From positions 1-64,000 of the forward strand of contig JBBRXX010000016.1 in assembly GCA_038238245.1 (NCBI GenBank): a stretch of DNA of 64,000 nucleotides, written 5' to 3'. Below the pieces are notes generated by a model. That model searched no databases and was not told the origin of the DNA. It worked only from the letters and a program-made list of their open reading frames with translations. Shown here piece by piece: positions 14,680 to 23,967 of this stretch. This DNA comes from DASQHW01 sp038238245. Lineage in GTDB: Bacteria; Actinomycetota; Acidimicrobiia; IMCC26256; PALSA-610. A program made the translations under genes and the position numbers. Within the stretch, counting starts at the first letter, position 1, and each line of letters opens with the position of its first letter.

Positions 14680-16392
14680 TCAGGCGTCGGCGCTCGCCGA
14701 GAGGTCGGCGACGGCGACACGGTTGCGTCCGGCCGACTTGGCTCGGAGCAGGGCCCCGTCGGCGATGGCAACGATCGCGTCGAACTCGCCGGCGTACGAG
14801 GACGTCGCGACGCCGAATGTGACGGTGAAGGGGGGGACCCGTCCTGCGCTGAGCGCGAGCGCCAGGCTCTCGCGGACTCGTTCGAGAATGCCGCTCGCTT
14901 CCGTGGTGTCACAGCTGGGCAAGACGATCACGAATTCCTCGCCGCCGTATCGCGCGGCGATGTCGTTGGGACGTAACGAGTCGCGAAGGACCCGAGCGAA
15001 GAGGCGCAATGCCTGGTCGCCGGCTTCGTGGCCGTGGGTGTCGTTCAGGTTCTTGAAGTGGTCGAGGTCGCCGTAGGCGAGCGCGTACGAGACGCCTTCG
15101 TTCCGAAGATCGCGTACGCTGTTCTCGAGGCTTCGTCGATTCAAGAGCCCGGTCAGTGGGTCGGTCTTTGCTTGGGTCTGGGATGTCGCGAAGGCCCGGA
15201 TCATTGCGATGCGTTCGGACCCGCGGCGCGACGTGAAGTTCAGCGTGTGGATGTCTGTCTCTGACGGTGGGCTGCCGTCGGTGCCGATGGCATGGGTGAC
15301 GCCGACGGTGCGGCCGGCGATGCTCACTGGGAGACAGGTCGCGGAACAGTCGCCCGATGGACGGCCCTTGAGGTACGGGCAGGCGTTGAGCGCGCGACTA
15401 CTGGGAAACGTGAGTGCGTGACCGACGGTCGTGGCGGGGCAGTCGAGAGGCGAGACGACAGCGCAGCCTTCGAAGTCTCCTCCATTGGTGAGCTCTCGCC
15501 GAAAGTGTGCGCGGCTGGAGTCCGCGGTGAGCATCTCGGTCTTCAAGTGCGGTACTGACTCATGCAGGGCGTCGCCGAGAATCGCGTAGACCTCGGGTTC
15601 GGTCTTGGTCATTTCCAACGCTTCTTGCACTCGGGACTCGTATGCGTGGCGGAGTGCGGCGCGGTGTTGCTCGCGCTCGCGGCGCCCGGCGCGCCATCCG
15701 AAGATGACCGCCATAGCGAGAACGAGCAGCGCGGCGATGCCGGTGCCGATCAGGAACAACCAGAACCCGAGGGCGAGATGATCGGTTGCCTTGCTGGTTT
15801 CGCTTTGAGTGAGCACCCGTGAAAGGTGCTGGCCGATCTGCGTGGTGAGGTTCCACACATCCTCGATGGCAGTCCGTTCGGTGTCGACGATCTTGGCCAG
15901 CGCCGCCGGATCAACGGGTTTCCCGGCTGCGGCCGGCGACAGCGCCGCGAGCGCCTTGTTGAAGGTGATCATCGCAGCGTCGAGACGCCGGGCGTCGGTC
16001 GCGAAACCAACGCGCTGGAGCGCCTGCGACACGGCAACCGCCTGAGCGGTTTGGGTCGACAGGAGTTGGCCGCCCTTGACCACATCGGTCGGATCGGGGG
16101 CGACGCCGGGCGTGAGGGCGTCGAGGTTGCGCTCGATGTAGAACTGCCAGTCCACCACCGTCGTACGCAGCGCGACCAACTGCGCTTGCAGCGGCACGCC
16201 ATCGCGGGCGATCTCGCGAAGATCTGTTCGCGCCGCGGTCAAGGGACTGAGCACCACCAGCGCCGCGACCACTATCGCGATCGCCGCCAGTGCACCGGAC
16301 GCGAGGATGCGACCTCGCGCGAACTGGGTGGGGGCCCGCCGGGGACGCACCGCGTCGCCGAGAGTTCGCCCGGCAGCTCGCCTCGAGAGCAT
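14680..16392 (-). CDS. membrane-bound diguanylate cyclase with GAF-like sensor
   Basis: The 570-residue protein starts at ATG 16392, preceded by an AGAGGGAAAT ribosome site. Two transmembrane segments (about 25-48 and 205-230) flank an extracytoplasmic helical domain of about 155 residues. A cytoplasmic GAF-like region follows, with a cysteine-rich loop (CPYLKGRPSGDCSATC) often seen in such cyclases. The C-terminal GGDEF domain carries the active site as GGEEF and DPLTGLLNRRSLE at its start, so it should make cyclic di-GMP. No EAL domain is present. The I-site RxxD seems absent just before GGEEF (the sequence reads RPNDIAARYGGEEF), so product inhibition may be weak. Confidence 0.93.
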   Translation of the reverse strand: MLSRRAAGRTLGDAVRPRRAPTQFARGRILASGALAAIAIVVAALVVLSPLTAARTDLREIARDGVPLQAQLVALRTTVVDWQFYIERNLDALTPGVAPDPTDVVKGGQLLSTQTAQAVAVSQALQRVGFATDARRLDAAMITFNKALAALSPAAAGKPVDPAALAKIVDTERTAIEDVWNLTTQIGQHLSRVLTQSETSKATDHLALGFWLFLIGTGIAALLVLAMAVIFGWRAGRREREQHRAALRHAYESRVQEALEMTKTEPEVYAILGDALHESVPHLKTEMLTADSSRAHFRRELTNGGDFEGCAVVSPLDCPATTVGHALTFPSSRALNACPYLKGRPSGDCSATCLPVSIAGRTVGVTHAIGTDGSPPSETDIHTLNFTSRRGSERIAMIRAFATSQTQAKTDPLTGLLNRRSLENSVRDLRNEGVSYALAYGDLDHFKNLNDTHGHEAGDQALRLFARVLRDSLRPNDIAARYGGEEFVIVLPSCDTTEASGILERVRESLALALSAGRVPPFTVTFGVATSSYAGEFDAIVAIADGALLRAKSAGRNRVAVADLSASADA

Positions 16393-16601
16393 CGATTTCC
16401 CTCTTCCCGTTTGGCACAGGAGAGGTCGCGTCAAGCCTCGGTGAGCGAACAGGCACCCACGGCGCACCGTTCCAACCAGGCGTCCCCTCTCGGGGGTCAC
16501 TCTTCTTAACGACAGTTCGCAAGCCAACCTGAGGCAGGACGGGACTTCAGCCCCCACCCGGGCTGCCGGGCGCGCGTAGTCTGCGGCCGGAGGAGGTCCC
16601 G

Positions 16602-17339
16602 GTGCCGCAGAATGTGCCCGAATTCGAGTTCTCGGACAATGCCAAGAAGGTGCGCGCGTTCGTGTTCGAGTTCTGGTGCGAGCAGGGCCGGGGCCCGACG
16701 CTGCGCGAGGTGCACGAGTCGACCGGGCTCGACCGGCGGCACATCATCCAGGCGTACAAGGAGCTCCAGCTCGGGATCGTCATCACCGTCGACGAGAACA
16801 CACAGAACTGCAATCTGCTGAAGGCGCCGCCGTTCTCGTCGTTTCCTTCACAGGTGCGCGCGTACATCGACGACGAGTTCCACTCGTTCGTCGGGTGCGC
16901 GAGCGAGGCCGTCGCGTTCTCCCACATGCCGCCGTTCAGGGACAAGACGGTGCGACTCGAGTCGCATTGCGCGTGTTGCCTGGCGCCGGTCACGTTGGTC
17001 TCGAAGAATTTCGAGATGCAGTCGGTGACGCCACCCGGCGTGTTCCTGCACATCTCACTGTCTCCGTACGACTGGAACAATGTCGACATGCGGCGCATGT
17101 GCGACGCGATGAACTACGTCATCGACGCCGAGCATGCGGAGCGCTACGAGCGTCAAACGTCGACGCGCGGCGTCCTGGTGAACCTCGACCAGGCCAAGAT
17201 GTTCGTGAAGGGCGTGGCGAACGAGCGGATGTGGAACCACGATTGGAAGCCGGGGATCTTGAACCCCCGCGCGGTGATCAAGGGATTCCGCATGATGGGG
17301 GTCGACACCTCACCCTGGGGTGACGAGCCGCGCTCGTAG
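16602..17339 (+). CDS. MerB-like (alkylmercury lyase family) protein with winged-helix N-terminus
   Basis: The 245-residue product starts at GTG 16602. The first 60 residues form a winged-helix-like region (PTLREVHESTGLDRRHIIQAYKEL). The core matches the organomercurial lyase fold: VGCASEAVAFSH, then VRLESHCACCLAPVTL, with a cysteine where MerB has its first catalytic Cys. MRRMCDAMNYVID supplies a candidate second cysteine. The residue three after the first cysteine is Cys where MerB has Asp or Ser. No merA, merR or merT is nearby, so the role may be another carbon-metal or carbon-sulfur cleavage, or metal binding. Family assignment rests on this motif match from memory. Confidence 0.7.
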   Translation: MPQNVPEFEFSDNAKKVRAFVFEFWCEQGRGPTLREVHESTGLDRRHIIQAYKELQLGIVITVDENTQNCNLLKAPPFSSFPSQVRAYIDDEFHSFVGCASEAVAFSHMPPFRDKTVRLESHCACCLAPVTLVSKNFEMQSVTPPGVFLHISLSPYDWNNVDMRRMCDAMNYVIDAEHAERYERQTSTRGVLVNLDQAKMFVKGVANERMWNHDWKPGILNPRAVIKGFRMMGVDTSPWGDEPRS

Positions 17340-18677
17340 CGCGGCGCGGTCCGGCTTCCCCGTCGCCAACAGGGGGAGCTGCTCCAGCACGACGACCCGT
17401 TCCGGGGTTTTGAACCGGGCGACACCTTGGCCGGCGAACCACGCGCGGCACGCCTCGAGATCGAAGGATGCGCTCGCCTGCACGAACGCCACCACGCGTT
17501 CGCCCATCAGCGCGTCGGGTTCGCCGATCGCGACCGCATGGCGCACGTCGGGATGCGCTTCGAGCACCGCCTCCACTTCGGCGGTACTGATGTTCTCGCC
17601 TCCGCGGATGACGACGTCCTTCATGCGGCCGACGATGTCGACGGCGCCGTCGGAGATCGCGGCGAGGTCGCCGGTACGGAACCAGCCGTCCTCGGTGAAC
17701 GCGGCTGCAGTCTCCGCGACGTCCAGATAGCCGACGCAGACCTCGGGGCCGCGCACCAGGAGCTCCCTCGTCTCGTCGTCGACGCGCAGCTCTACCGGCC
17801 CGATCGCGTGCCCGTCGGTCACGATCGTCGGTGCCTCGGTCGAGCCGTACGTGCGTCGCACCCGGGCGCCGAAGGCGTCGGACGCCTTCCGCACGAACGC
17901 ATCGCTCACGCCCGCGCCACCGCTGGAGATCAAGCGCAGGCTCTCGACGCGCCGCCCCGAGAACCCCGGCGCCTGCATCATCGACACGAAAAACGTCGGC
18001 GGACCGATCATGAAGGTGACCTGATTGGTTTCGATGAGGTCGAGTGCAACCTGCGGATCCCAGCGGGGCATGAACACCGTGCGGAACGGCACGACGCCCG
18101 GGAGCGTGATGCCGTTGAGCAGGCCGGAGATGTGCGCGCACGGCGCCGGCATCAGCACGCGATCGTCGATGCCGAGACCATGCTCGCGCGCCATCTGCGA
18201 GGCCTTGTACGCGAGCGTTGCCTGCGTATGGAGCACGCCCTTGGGCGTACCGCTCGATCCTGCGGTGAACAGCACTGCCGCGAGGGCGGTGCCGTCGGTC
18301 CATTGCTCGTCCACCGCGTCGCCTTCGGGCAACGCGTCGAGGGTCTCGACCACCAACGCCGGCTGTACCGCGGCGCGCATCCGCGCGATGTCGGCCGCGC
18401 CGGCCTGGTGGTGCATCGGCGCCGCGACAGCTCCGAGCCGCCAGCACGCCCGGTAGGCCAGGTCGACTTCGGGGCGGTTCGCCGACTGCCACGAGACCAC
18501 GTCACCGGTTCGTACGCCCGCCTGGCGCAAACCGCCCGCCACCCGCGCGACGCGCGTCGCGAGCTCGGGCGATGCCGCGGTCGTGAGCGCCGCGTCAAGG
18601 GAGGGAATGTCCCATCCTCCACCGGGCGCGCGATAGCTCGCGGCCAACGGGGTCTCGAACGTCGGCCGCAACGGCAC
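17310..18677 (-). CDS. AMP-dependent acyl-CoA synthetase/ligase
   Basis: The 455-residue product starts at GTG 18677, 4 bases after the upstream dehydrogenase stop. Adenylation motifs are clear: VLFTAGSSGTPKGVLHTQ (P-loop), RRTYGSTEAPT, DGWFRTGDLAAI and GRMKDVVIRGGENIS, with the catalytic Lys near the C-terminus in LPLLATGKPDRAAL. It should activate a carboxylic acid with ATP and CoA, feeding the dehydrogenase encoded just upstream. At 455 residues it is shorter than most FadD proteins because the N-terminal part is compact. Its 3' end overlaps the convergent MerB-like gene by 30 bases. Confidence 0.93.
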   Translation of the reverse strand: MPLRPTFETPLAASYRAPGGGWDIPSLDAALTTAASPELATRVARVAGGLRQAGVRTGDVVSWQSANRPEVDLAYRACWRLGAVAAPMHHQAGAADIARMRAAVQPALVVETLDALPEGDAVDEQWTDGTALAAVLFTAGSSGTPKGVLHTQATLAYKASQMAREHGLGIDDRVLMPAPCAHISGLLNGITLPGVVPFRTVFMPRWDPQVALDLIETNQVTFMIGPPTFFVSMMQAPGFSGRRVESLRLISSGGAGVSDAFVRKASDAFGARVRRTYGSTEAPTIVTDGHAIGPVELRVDDETRELLVRGPEVCVGYLDVAETAAAFTEDGWFRTGDLAAISDGAVDIVGRMKDVVIRGGENISTAEVEAVLEAHPDVRHAVAIGEPDALMGERVVAFVQASASFDLEACRAWFAGQGVARFKTPERVVVLEQLPLLATGKPDRAALRARLVTPG

Positions 18678-18681
18678 GCGG

Positions 18682-19899
18682 CTATCGGCGGTGCTTCCAA
18701 CCGTCGCTCGCGGGTGTGGCGCCCTTGAGCACGGTCGTGCCGATGAAGTTGCGCTGGATCTCCACGGTGCCGGCGCCGATGCACAGCCCCCGGATGTCGC
18801 GGTACACGCGCTCGACCGGGAACTCGCGCGAGAACCCGTAGCCGCCGAGGAGCTGGATGGCCTCGTCGCACACGAATTTCGCCGCGAGGTTCGCGGCGGT
18901 CTTCGCCATCGCCGTCTCGAGCGCGGGCGGGGTCCCACCCGGGCCCGCCATGTGCAACGCGCGCTGGAGCAGGAGTCGCGCGCCCTCGAGTTGCGTCGAC
19001 ATGTCCGCGATCTTCCACTGCAGGCCCTGAAGCTGTGCGAGCGTCGTGTCGCCGATCTTCCGTTCGTTCATGTACTGCACCGCGTATTCGAGCGCGCCCT
19101 GCGCGGCGCCGACGCACATGGCGGCGTTGCCGCACCGCTCGTGGTTGATGTGCGAGATCAGCGTCTTGAATGCCTCACTCGATCCCGGATCGGCCCACAG
19201 CAAGACGTCCTCGGGTTCGATGCGCACGTCGTCGAACGCGAGTTCGGCTTCGCTCGTCGCCCGAAGCCCCATCTTCACGTGGGTCCCCGCGACCGTCACG
19301 CCGGGTGCCTCGAGGTCCACGACGACCGCACCGACGCCCTTGATGCCCACGCTGCCCGGAAAGCGACACCAGACCAGGCACGCTCGCGCCTTGTGCCCGC
19401 CGGTGACGTAGTTCTTGTATGCGTTCAGCCGGAAGCCGTTGCCGTCCTCGGTCAAGCGCGCGCGCATGTGGCCGACCGCGCTGCCCGCCTCGGTCTCGCT
19501 GATCCCGATGCAGAAGAGCGCGTCGCCGCTCGCGGCGAGCGGCAGCCATCGCTCCTTCAGCGCGTCGGAGCCGAGGTGCTCGATCGCACGCGGGGGCCCG
19601 TTGAAGGTCAGCTGGGCGAGGATGGCACTGGACACGTCGGCCCGCGCGAGCTCCTCGAGCACGATCGCAGCCTCGATGTCACCGAGTCCCGCGCCGCCCC
19701 ATTGCTCGCCGATCGTGATGCCGAACAACTCCGCTTTGCGAAACGCGTCCCACGCCCACTGCGGGAACTCCTCGGTCTCGTCGCCGTGGCGGGCCATGGG
19801 TGCGAGCTCGCGCTCGGCGACATCGCGTGCGAGCTGCCGCAGCGCGGTCTGGTCCTCGGTATCGGCGAACGGATTCGCACCCTGCGCGTGCGCGGACAT
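18682..19899 (-). CDS. acyl-CoA dehydrogenase
   Basis: The 405-residue flavoenzyme starts at ATG 19899. Typical segments are CIGISETEAGSAVGHMRARL, QLQGLQWKIADMSTQLEGARLLLQRA and YGFSREFPVERVYRDIRGLCIGAGTVEIQRNFIG, close to the standard family C-terminus. The catalytic base position in GAGTVEIQ is compatible with the usual C-terminal glutamate region. It is co-transcribed with the acyl-CoA ligase and divergent from the cytochrome P450 gene, suggesting a small pathway: ligation, dehydrogenation and hydroxylation. Confidence 0.93.
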   Translation of the reverse strand: MSAHAQGANPFADTEDQTALRQLARDVAERELAPMARHGDETEEFPQWAWDAFRKAELFGITIGEQWGGAGLGDIEAAIVLEELARADVSSAILAQLTFNGPPRAIEHLGSDALKERWLPLAASGDALFCIGISETEAGSAVGHMRARLTEDGNGFRLNAYKNYVTGGHKARACLVWCRFPGSVGIKGVGAVVVDLEAPGVTVAGTHVKMGLRATSEAELAFDDVRIEPEDVLLWADPGSSEAFKTLISHINHERCGNAAMCVGAAQGALEYAVQYMNERKIGDTTLAQLQGLQWKIADMSTQLEGARLLLQRALHMAGPGGTPPALETAMAKTAANLAAKFVCDEAIQLLGGYGFSREFPVERVYRDIRGLCIGAGTVEIQRNFIGTTVLKGATPASDGWKHRR

Positions 19900-19986
19900 G
19901 CGGGCAGGCTAGTTCTCACTCTCAATTCGGATCCGCTGAGTCCCGCTACGGTGTCGGTCGTGGCGGCTGAGATCGAAGGTCCGCAA

Positions 19987-21144
19987 ATGGACTGGCTCGC
20001 GGCCCAGCCGTATGCCGACTGGGCCGAGGTGCGCCGAAGCGAGTGCCCGGTCCTCGTGACGCACGAGGCCGCAATGGGCCCGGGCGCGTTCTATCAGGTG
20101 ACGCGTTACAAGGACGCCGAGGCGGCGCTGCGGGACGACAAGACCTTCTCGTCGTCGATCAACGGCGACCACATCGGGCAGTTCATGGGCGACCTCATCC
20201 TCGCCATGAACGGCGAGCAGCACCGCAAGTACCGGAACCTCGTCGCCAAGGCCTTCCGCGCGTCACGGCTCGAGCATTGGGACGAGACGCTCGTGCGTCC
20301 CGCGATCAACCGGTTGATCGATCCGATCGCGCCGTTGGGCGCGGCCGATCTCGTCGAGTCGGTCACCTCCCGCTACCCGGTCGAGGTGATCTGCGGGATC
20401 GTCGGCGTACCCCTCGAGGATGCCCGCCAGTTCGCGCAGTGGGCCGAAGAGATCAACACCGGCCCGCTCGCGCCCGCGCGCGGCCACCGTGCGAGTGAGG
20501 CGATGGTCGACTACCTGCGCCCGCTCGTCGAAGCGCGTCGCGCGGAGCCGACGGGCGATTTCCTCTCCGATCTCGTCCACGCCGAGGTCGACGGCGAGCA
20601 GCTTTCCGACAGCAAGATCTACGGGTTCTTGCGGCTGCTGCTCCCTGCCGGCGGCGAGACGACGTTCCGCGTGATGGGCAACGCGTTGTATGCGCTGCTG
20701 ACGCATCCCGACGCGCTCGAGGCGGTGTACGCCGACCGCGAGCTGCTGCCCGCGGTCATCGAGGAGACCCTCCGGTGGGAGACCTCGGTGACGATGGTCA
20801 GCCGTGTCGCGACACGCGACACCGATGTGGCCGGCTGTCCGATCGCTGCGGGATCGGCGGTCGGCGTGCTCACCGGCTCCGCCAACCGAGACGAAGACCG
20901 GTGGGAGTCCGCCGACGACTGGCGGCTCGACCGGCCCGCGCAACATCACCTCGCGTTCGGTACCGGTCCGCACCAGTGCCTGGGCATGCACCTGGCGCGC
21001 CTGGAGCTGCGCGTCGGCTTGGACGCGATCCTCGACCGGCTGCCTCGACTCCGGCTCGATGCCGACGGCGCGGCCGATGCCGTGGTCGAGGGCTATGCGT
21101 TCCGCGGTCCCCGCGCGCTCCCCGTGCTCTTCGACCCGGCCTGA
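19987..21144 (+). CDS. cytochrome P450
   Basis: The soluble bacterial P450 is about 385 residues from ATG 19987, chosen for an upstream AAGG at suitable spacing; GTG 19951 or 19960 would add 9-12 residues. The I-helix reads LLPAGGETTFR (AGGETT for the usual AGxDT), the ExxR motif is EETLRWE, and the haem-cysteine loop is FGTGPHQCLGMHLAR. The Glu in place of the I-helix Asp is a common variant. It needs a ferredoxin and reductase, neither of which is adjacent. It is divergent from the acyl-CoA dehydrogenase/ligase pair, so a lipid or terpenoid substrate is plausible. Confidence 0.95.
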   Translation: MDWLAAQPYADWAEVRRSECPVLVTHEAAMGPGAFYQVTRYKDAEAALRDDKTFSSSINGDHIGQFMGDLILAMNGEQHRKYRNLVAKAFRASRLEHWDETLVRPAINRLIDPIAPLGAADLVESVTSRYPVEVICGIVGVPLEDARQFAQWAEEINTGPLAPARGHRASEAMVDYLRPLVEARRAEPTGDFLSDLVHAEVDGEQLSDSKIYGFLRLLLPAGGETTFRVMGNALYALLTHPDALEAVYADRELLPAVIEETLRWETSVTMVSRVATRDTDVAGCPIAAGSAVGVLTGSANRDEDRWESADDWRLDRPAQHHLAFGTGPHQCLGMHLARLELRVGLDAILDRLPRLRLDADGAADAVVEGYAFRGPRALPVLFDPA

Positions 21145-21224
21145 GGGCGCGCTTCGCGGCCATGCGTCGCGCCCAGCGTGGGATGAGTTTCGGCGCCGAG
21201 TGAACACCGCCCGGCGACGCTCAA

Positions 21225-21248
21225 CCGATCGGCTCCACCGCCGATCGG
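21225..21248. terminator. hairpin downstream of P450
   Basis: CCGATCGGC at 21225-21233 pairs exactly with 21240-21248 around a 6-base loop. It lies 80 bases past the P450 stop in the 313-base gap before the metallo-hydrolase. No T-run follows. Confidence 0.4.
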
Positions 21249-21254
21249 GGATGC

Positions 21255-21443
21255 ATGTCCACAGCCCGAAAGCGCGCGCACCGCAAATGGTTCCACGCAC
21301 GATCGCGTCACCTCACCCTGCTCGAAGGCCTCGAGGCCGCGATACGAGCGCATCCCGCGAGCGGGCGACGCGCGCCCCACGTCGTGCGGAGCCGCACGGT
21401 CGTGCTCGTCCCGCGCGACGGTGGGGGATCAGACGCGGCGTAA
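21255..21443 (+). CDS. possible small basic protein
   Basis: ATG to TAA encodes 62 residues rich in Arg, His and Ala (MSTARKRAHRKWFHARSRH). Third positions are mostly G or C, but that is common by chance in this DNA. No ribosome site is obvious and no family is recognised. It sits in the gap between the P450 and the metallo-hydrolase and is listed only as a candidate. Confidence 0.25.
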   Translation: MSTARKRAHRKWFHARSRHLTLLEGLEAAIRAHPASGRRAPHVVRSRTVVLVPRDGGGSDAA

Positions 21444-21457
21444 CCAGCCGCCCCGCG

Positions 21458-22192
21458 TCACGATTCGCCGTCGTTGCCGAACATCATCATCCATTGCTCG
21501 CGCGTGCGCGGCCGGTACACGTAGTTCGTGCGCCGCACGTCGCCCATCGCGGCGTTCGACTCCGGCGAGTACATGTGCCCGGGGTACAGCACGGTTTCGT
21601 CGGGCACGATCGCGAGCTTCTGCGTGAGGCTCTCGTACAACGCCTCGGGATCGCCGCCGGGCAGATCGGTTCGGCCGCAGCTGTCGAGGAACAGCGTGTC
21701 GCCGCTGACCAACTTGCCGTCGACGAGAAAGCACTGTGAGCCGGGGGTGTGGCCGGGCGTATGGATGAGCGTGATGCGCACCTCGCCGACCACGACCGTG
21801 TCGCCCGACGCGTGCTGCACGAGGTCGCTGTCCGAGCACCCGGTCACGCGCTTGGTGCCCAACGCTTCGTCGGCGTGGACGTGCAACTTCGCGCGCACGT
21901 CGGGGTGTGCGAGCAGCTCGGCGACGCCGGCGATGGACCAGCCCCCGAGATCGCCCCCGACGTGATCGGGGTGGTAGTGGGTCACGAGCACGCCGGTGAG
22001 GCTCATCCCGTCGGTCGCGAGCAGGTCGACGAGCTCGCCGGGCGCGTACGCCGGATCGACCGCGACCGCCTCGCCGGTTGCGCGATCGCCGATCACGTAC
22101 GCGAAGTTGACCATCTGCCGTGCGATCGGGTCGTCGCGGGCGAAGTCCCGGCCCGCGAGCAGCTGCCGGAAATACAGACGGTCATCGGCCAC
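21458..22192 (-). CDS. metallo-beta-lactamase-fold hydrolase, glyoxalase II / persulfide dioxygenase-like
   Basis: The 244-residue protein starts at GTG 22192. Metal ligands are THYHPDHVGG (about 71-80), the His of LIHTPGHTPGS, the Asp of VSGDTLFLDSCGRTDLPGGD and the His of LYPGHMYS. The CGRTDLPGGD segment is typical of the persulfide dioxygenase/glyoxalase II branch, which acts on thiol esters or glutathione/mycothiol persulfides. The exact substrate is not readable. It is divergent from the glycosyltransferase fusion with about 100 bases between starts. Confidence 0.88.
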   Translation of the reverse strand: MADDRLYFRQLLAGRDFARDDPIARQMVNFAYVIGDRATGEAVAVDPAYAPGELVDLLATDGMSLTGVLVTHYHPDHVGGDLGGWSIAGVAELLAHPDVRAKLHVHADEALGTKRVTGCSDSDLVQHASGDTVVVGEVRITLIHTPGHTPGSQCFLVDGKLVSGDTLFLDSCGRTDLPGGDPEALYESLTQKLAIVPDETVLYPGHMYSPESNAAMGDVRRTNYVYRPRTREQWMMMFGNDGES

Positions 22193-22290
22193 AAAAGGTG
22201 AGGCTAGGGCCTCTCTGGCAGATACCGGTAGACAAACCGCCGCGCGGGGCTGAAGGATATGGGCGCGTTTCGGCAGAAAGGGCGCGCACC

Positions 22291-23967
22291 GTGGTCAGGC
22301 TCATACGGAGGCACGACGGTGTCGCCACGCGCGAACGCGCGGGACCGACGGCGCTGGTGCGGCACGCAACGGTCTCGGTGATCGTGCCGACGCGCAACGA
22401 GGAGCAGAACATCGCGGCGCTCGTGCAGCGCGCGACCGCGGCGCTGCGTCGCGTCGACGCCCGGTCCGAGATCGTCTTCGTCGACGATTCGGACGACGAG
22501 ACGCCACGGGCGATCCGCGCCCAGCAAGGAAACGACATCCCGGTACGGATGGTGCACCGCACGCGGGCGCAACGTCGCGACGGGGTACCGGGCGCGGTGC
22601 TAAGGGGCTTCACCGAGGCACGCGGGAGCGTGCTCGCGGTGATGGACGGCGACCTGCAACATCCGCCCGAGATCCTTCCGCGCCTCCTCGCGCCGGTGAT
22701 CCGTGGTGACGCACAACTTGCCGTTGCGACTCGCTACGGAAAGGGCGGGAGCATCGAGGGGCTGGAAGGTCGAACGCGCCGCGTTGCCTCGGCCGGCGCC
22801 CGCCACATCGTGCACACGCTCGTACGACGTACCCGACCCGTGAGCGACCCACTCAGCGGGTTCTTCGTCGTCGAGCGCGGCGTGGTGGACGACGTCCATC
22901 TCTGTGCTGACGGCGCCAAGATCTTCCTCGAGATCTTGGAACGAGGTCGCTGGAGCCGCGGACACGAGGTGCCCTACACATTCGCGCCGCGCCGGCACGG
23001 GCGATCGAAATCGGGAGGGCGAGAAGCCTTTCGGTTCGCCTCCTCTCTCGCCCGCTTCGCAGCGGTTCCAGGCAGCGGCGTCCTGCGATCCTCGGCGTGC
23101 CGGGTCGTCGCCGCCGTCGGTCTTCTCGCGCTGTTCTACTGGCAAACGCTTCGCACGCTGGTCGGTGACTGGTCGCCGTCCGACGCCGCGACCGGGTCGG
23201 GCCTCGTCCCGATCCTCGCCGTGCCACTCTTCCTGCGCTTCGCACGCCCGAACGAGCGCGAGCCCGCGACGCGCGACCGCGTCGATCACGCCCTCGGGCT
23301 GACCTTGCTGGTCGTCGCCCTCTTCATATGGACCTTCCAGCGCCACGCCGATCTCGCGCTCCTGTCGTTGCCCGTCTTCGTTGCGGGCGTGGTGGTGACG
23401 CTGTTCGGAACGACAGCCCTGTGGCGCCTCCGCATCCCGTTGCTGTTCCTGTTGCTCGCCTGGCCGCCGGCCCTGCGCGCGGTCGCGCACGCGGCCTCCG
23501 GACCGCTCGGCGACGCGACCCGCGCCGTCGTGCGTCCGATCGCGGCGTGGGTCGGTGACATCGTCGTCGGTGCGAACGGATTCACCGTGGCGAACCAGAC
23601 GATCCGGGTCGCCGCCGGATGGAACGCCGCCGCGGTCGCGCTCGTGGTCGCGATGATCGCGCTCGTCATGTCGCTCATACGGCTGCAGGGTGTATCGCGG
23701 CGCGTGGCGTTCGTCATGTTCGCGGCGACAGTTGCGTGGCTCGTGAACCTCGGCTGCGTCGTGTTCGCGATTTTCGCCGCGAACCTCGGCGCCGCGGCAT
23801 GGGCTCGCAGCGCGGTCGGTCCATCGGCGGTCGTCTTCGCATCGGTGATCGCGCTCGCGGTGGCAGTCCTTGCCCTGCCACATTTCACACGCGGCCACGT
23901 GCGACCGTTCCGCTACCGCTCCGACGTGGCTTGCGCGCCGGAAGCAGGGTTTACGCTGTTCCGGTGA
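22291..23967 (+). CDS. family 2 glycosyltransferase fused to a degenerate exosortase-like membrane domain
   Basis: The 558-residue protein starts at GTG 22291 after AAAGGG. Residues 27-250 are a polyprenyl-phosphate-mannose-synthase-like glycosyltransferase: VSVIVPTRNEEQNI, FVDDSDDET, and VMDGDLQHPPEIL with the DGD metal motif. Residues about 270-530 hold about eight hydrophobic helices laid out like an exosortase: YWQTLRTLVGDW near 284, RIPLLFLLLAWPP near 381, then VAAGWNAA, VNLGC and ARSAVGPSAVVF. In active exosortases these last three places carry the catalytic Cys (CSG), Arg (NxxR) and His; here they read Trp, Cys and Ser or Val. The domain is thus probably a non-catalytic membrane scaffold or lipid-binding unit. 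It forms a GTGA overlap with the next gene. Confidence 0.8.
   Translation: MVRLIRRHDGVATRERAGPTALVRHATVSVIVPTRNEEQNIAALVQRATAALRRVDARSEIVFVDDSDDETPRAIRAQQGNDIPVRMVHRTRAQRRDGVPGAVLRGFTEARGSVLAVMDGDLQHPPEILPRLLAPVIRGDAQLAVATRYGKGGSIEGLEGRTRRVASAGARHIVHTLVRRTRPVSDPLSGFFVVERGVVDDVHLCADGAKIFLEILERGRWSRGHEVPYTFAPRRHGRSKSGGREAFRFASSLARFAAVPGSGVLRSSACRVVAAVGLLALFYWQTLRTLVGDWSPSDAATGSGLVPILAVPLFLRFARPNEREPATRDRVDHALGLTLLVVALFIWTFQRHADLALLSLPVFVAGVVVTLFGTTALWRLRIPLLFLLLAWPPALRAVAHAASGPLGDATRAVVRPIAAWVGDIVVGANGFTVANQTIRVAAGWNAAAVALVVAMIALVMSLIRLQGVSRRVAFVMFAATVAWLVNLGCVVFAIFAANLGAAAWARSAVGPSAVVFASVIALAVAVLALPHFTRGHVRPFRYRSDVACAPEAGFTLFR

Noticed and set aside
16393..16601. Possible cyclic di-GMP riboswitch in front of the diguanylate cyclase
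   Set aside because: I looked for the GEMM core sequences on the minus strand and did not find the conserved tetraloop and receptor pattern.
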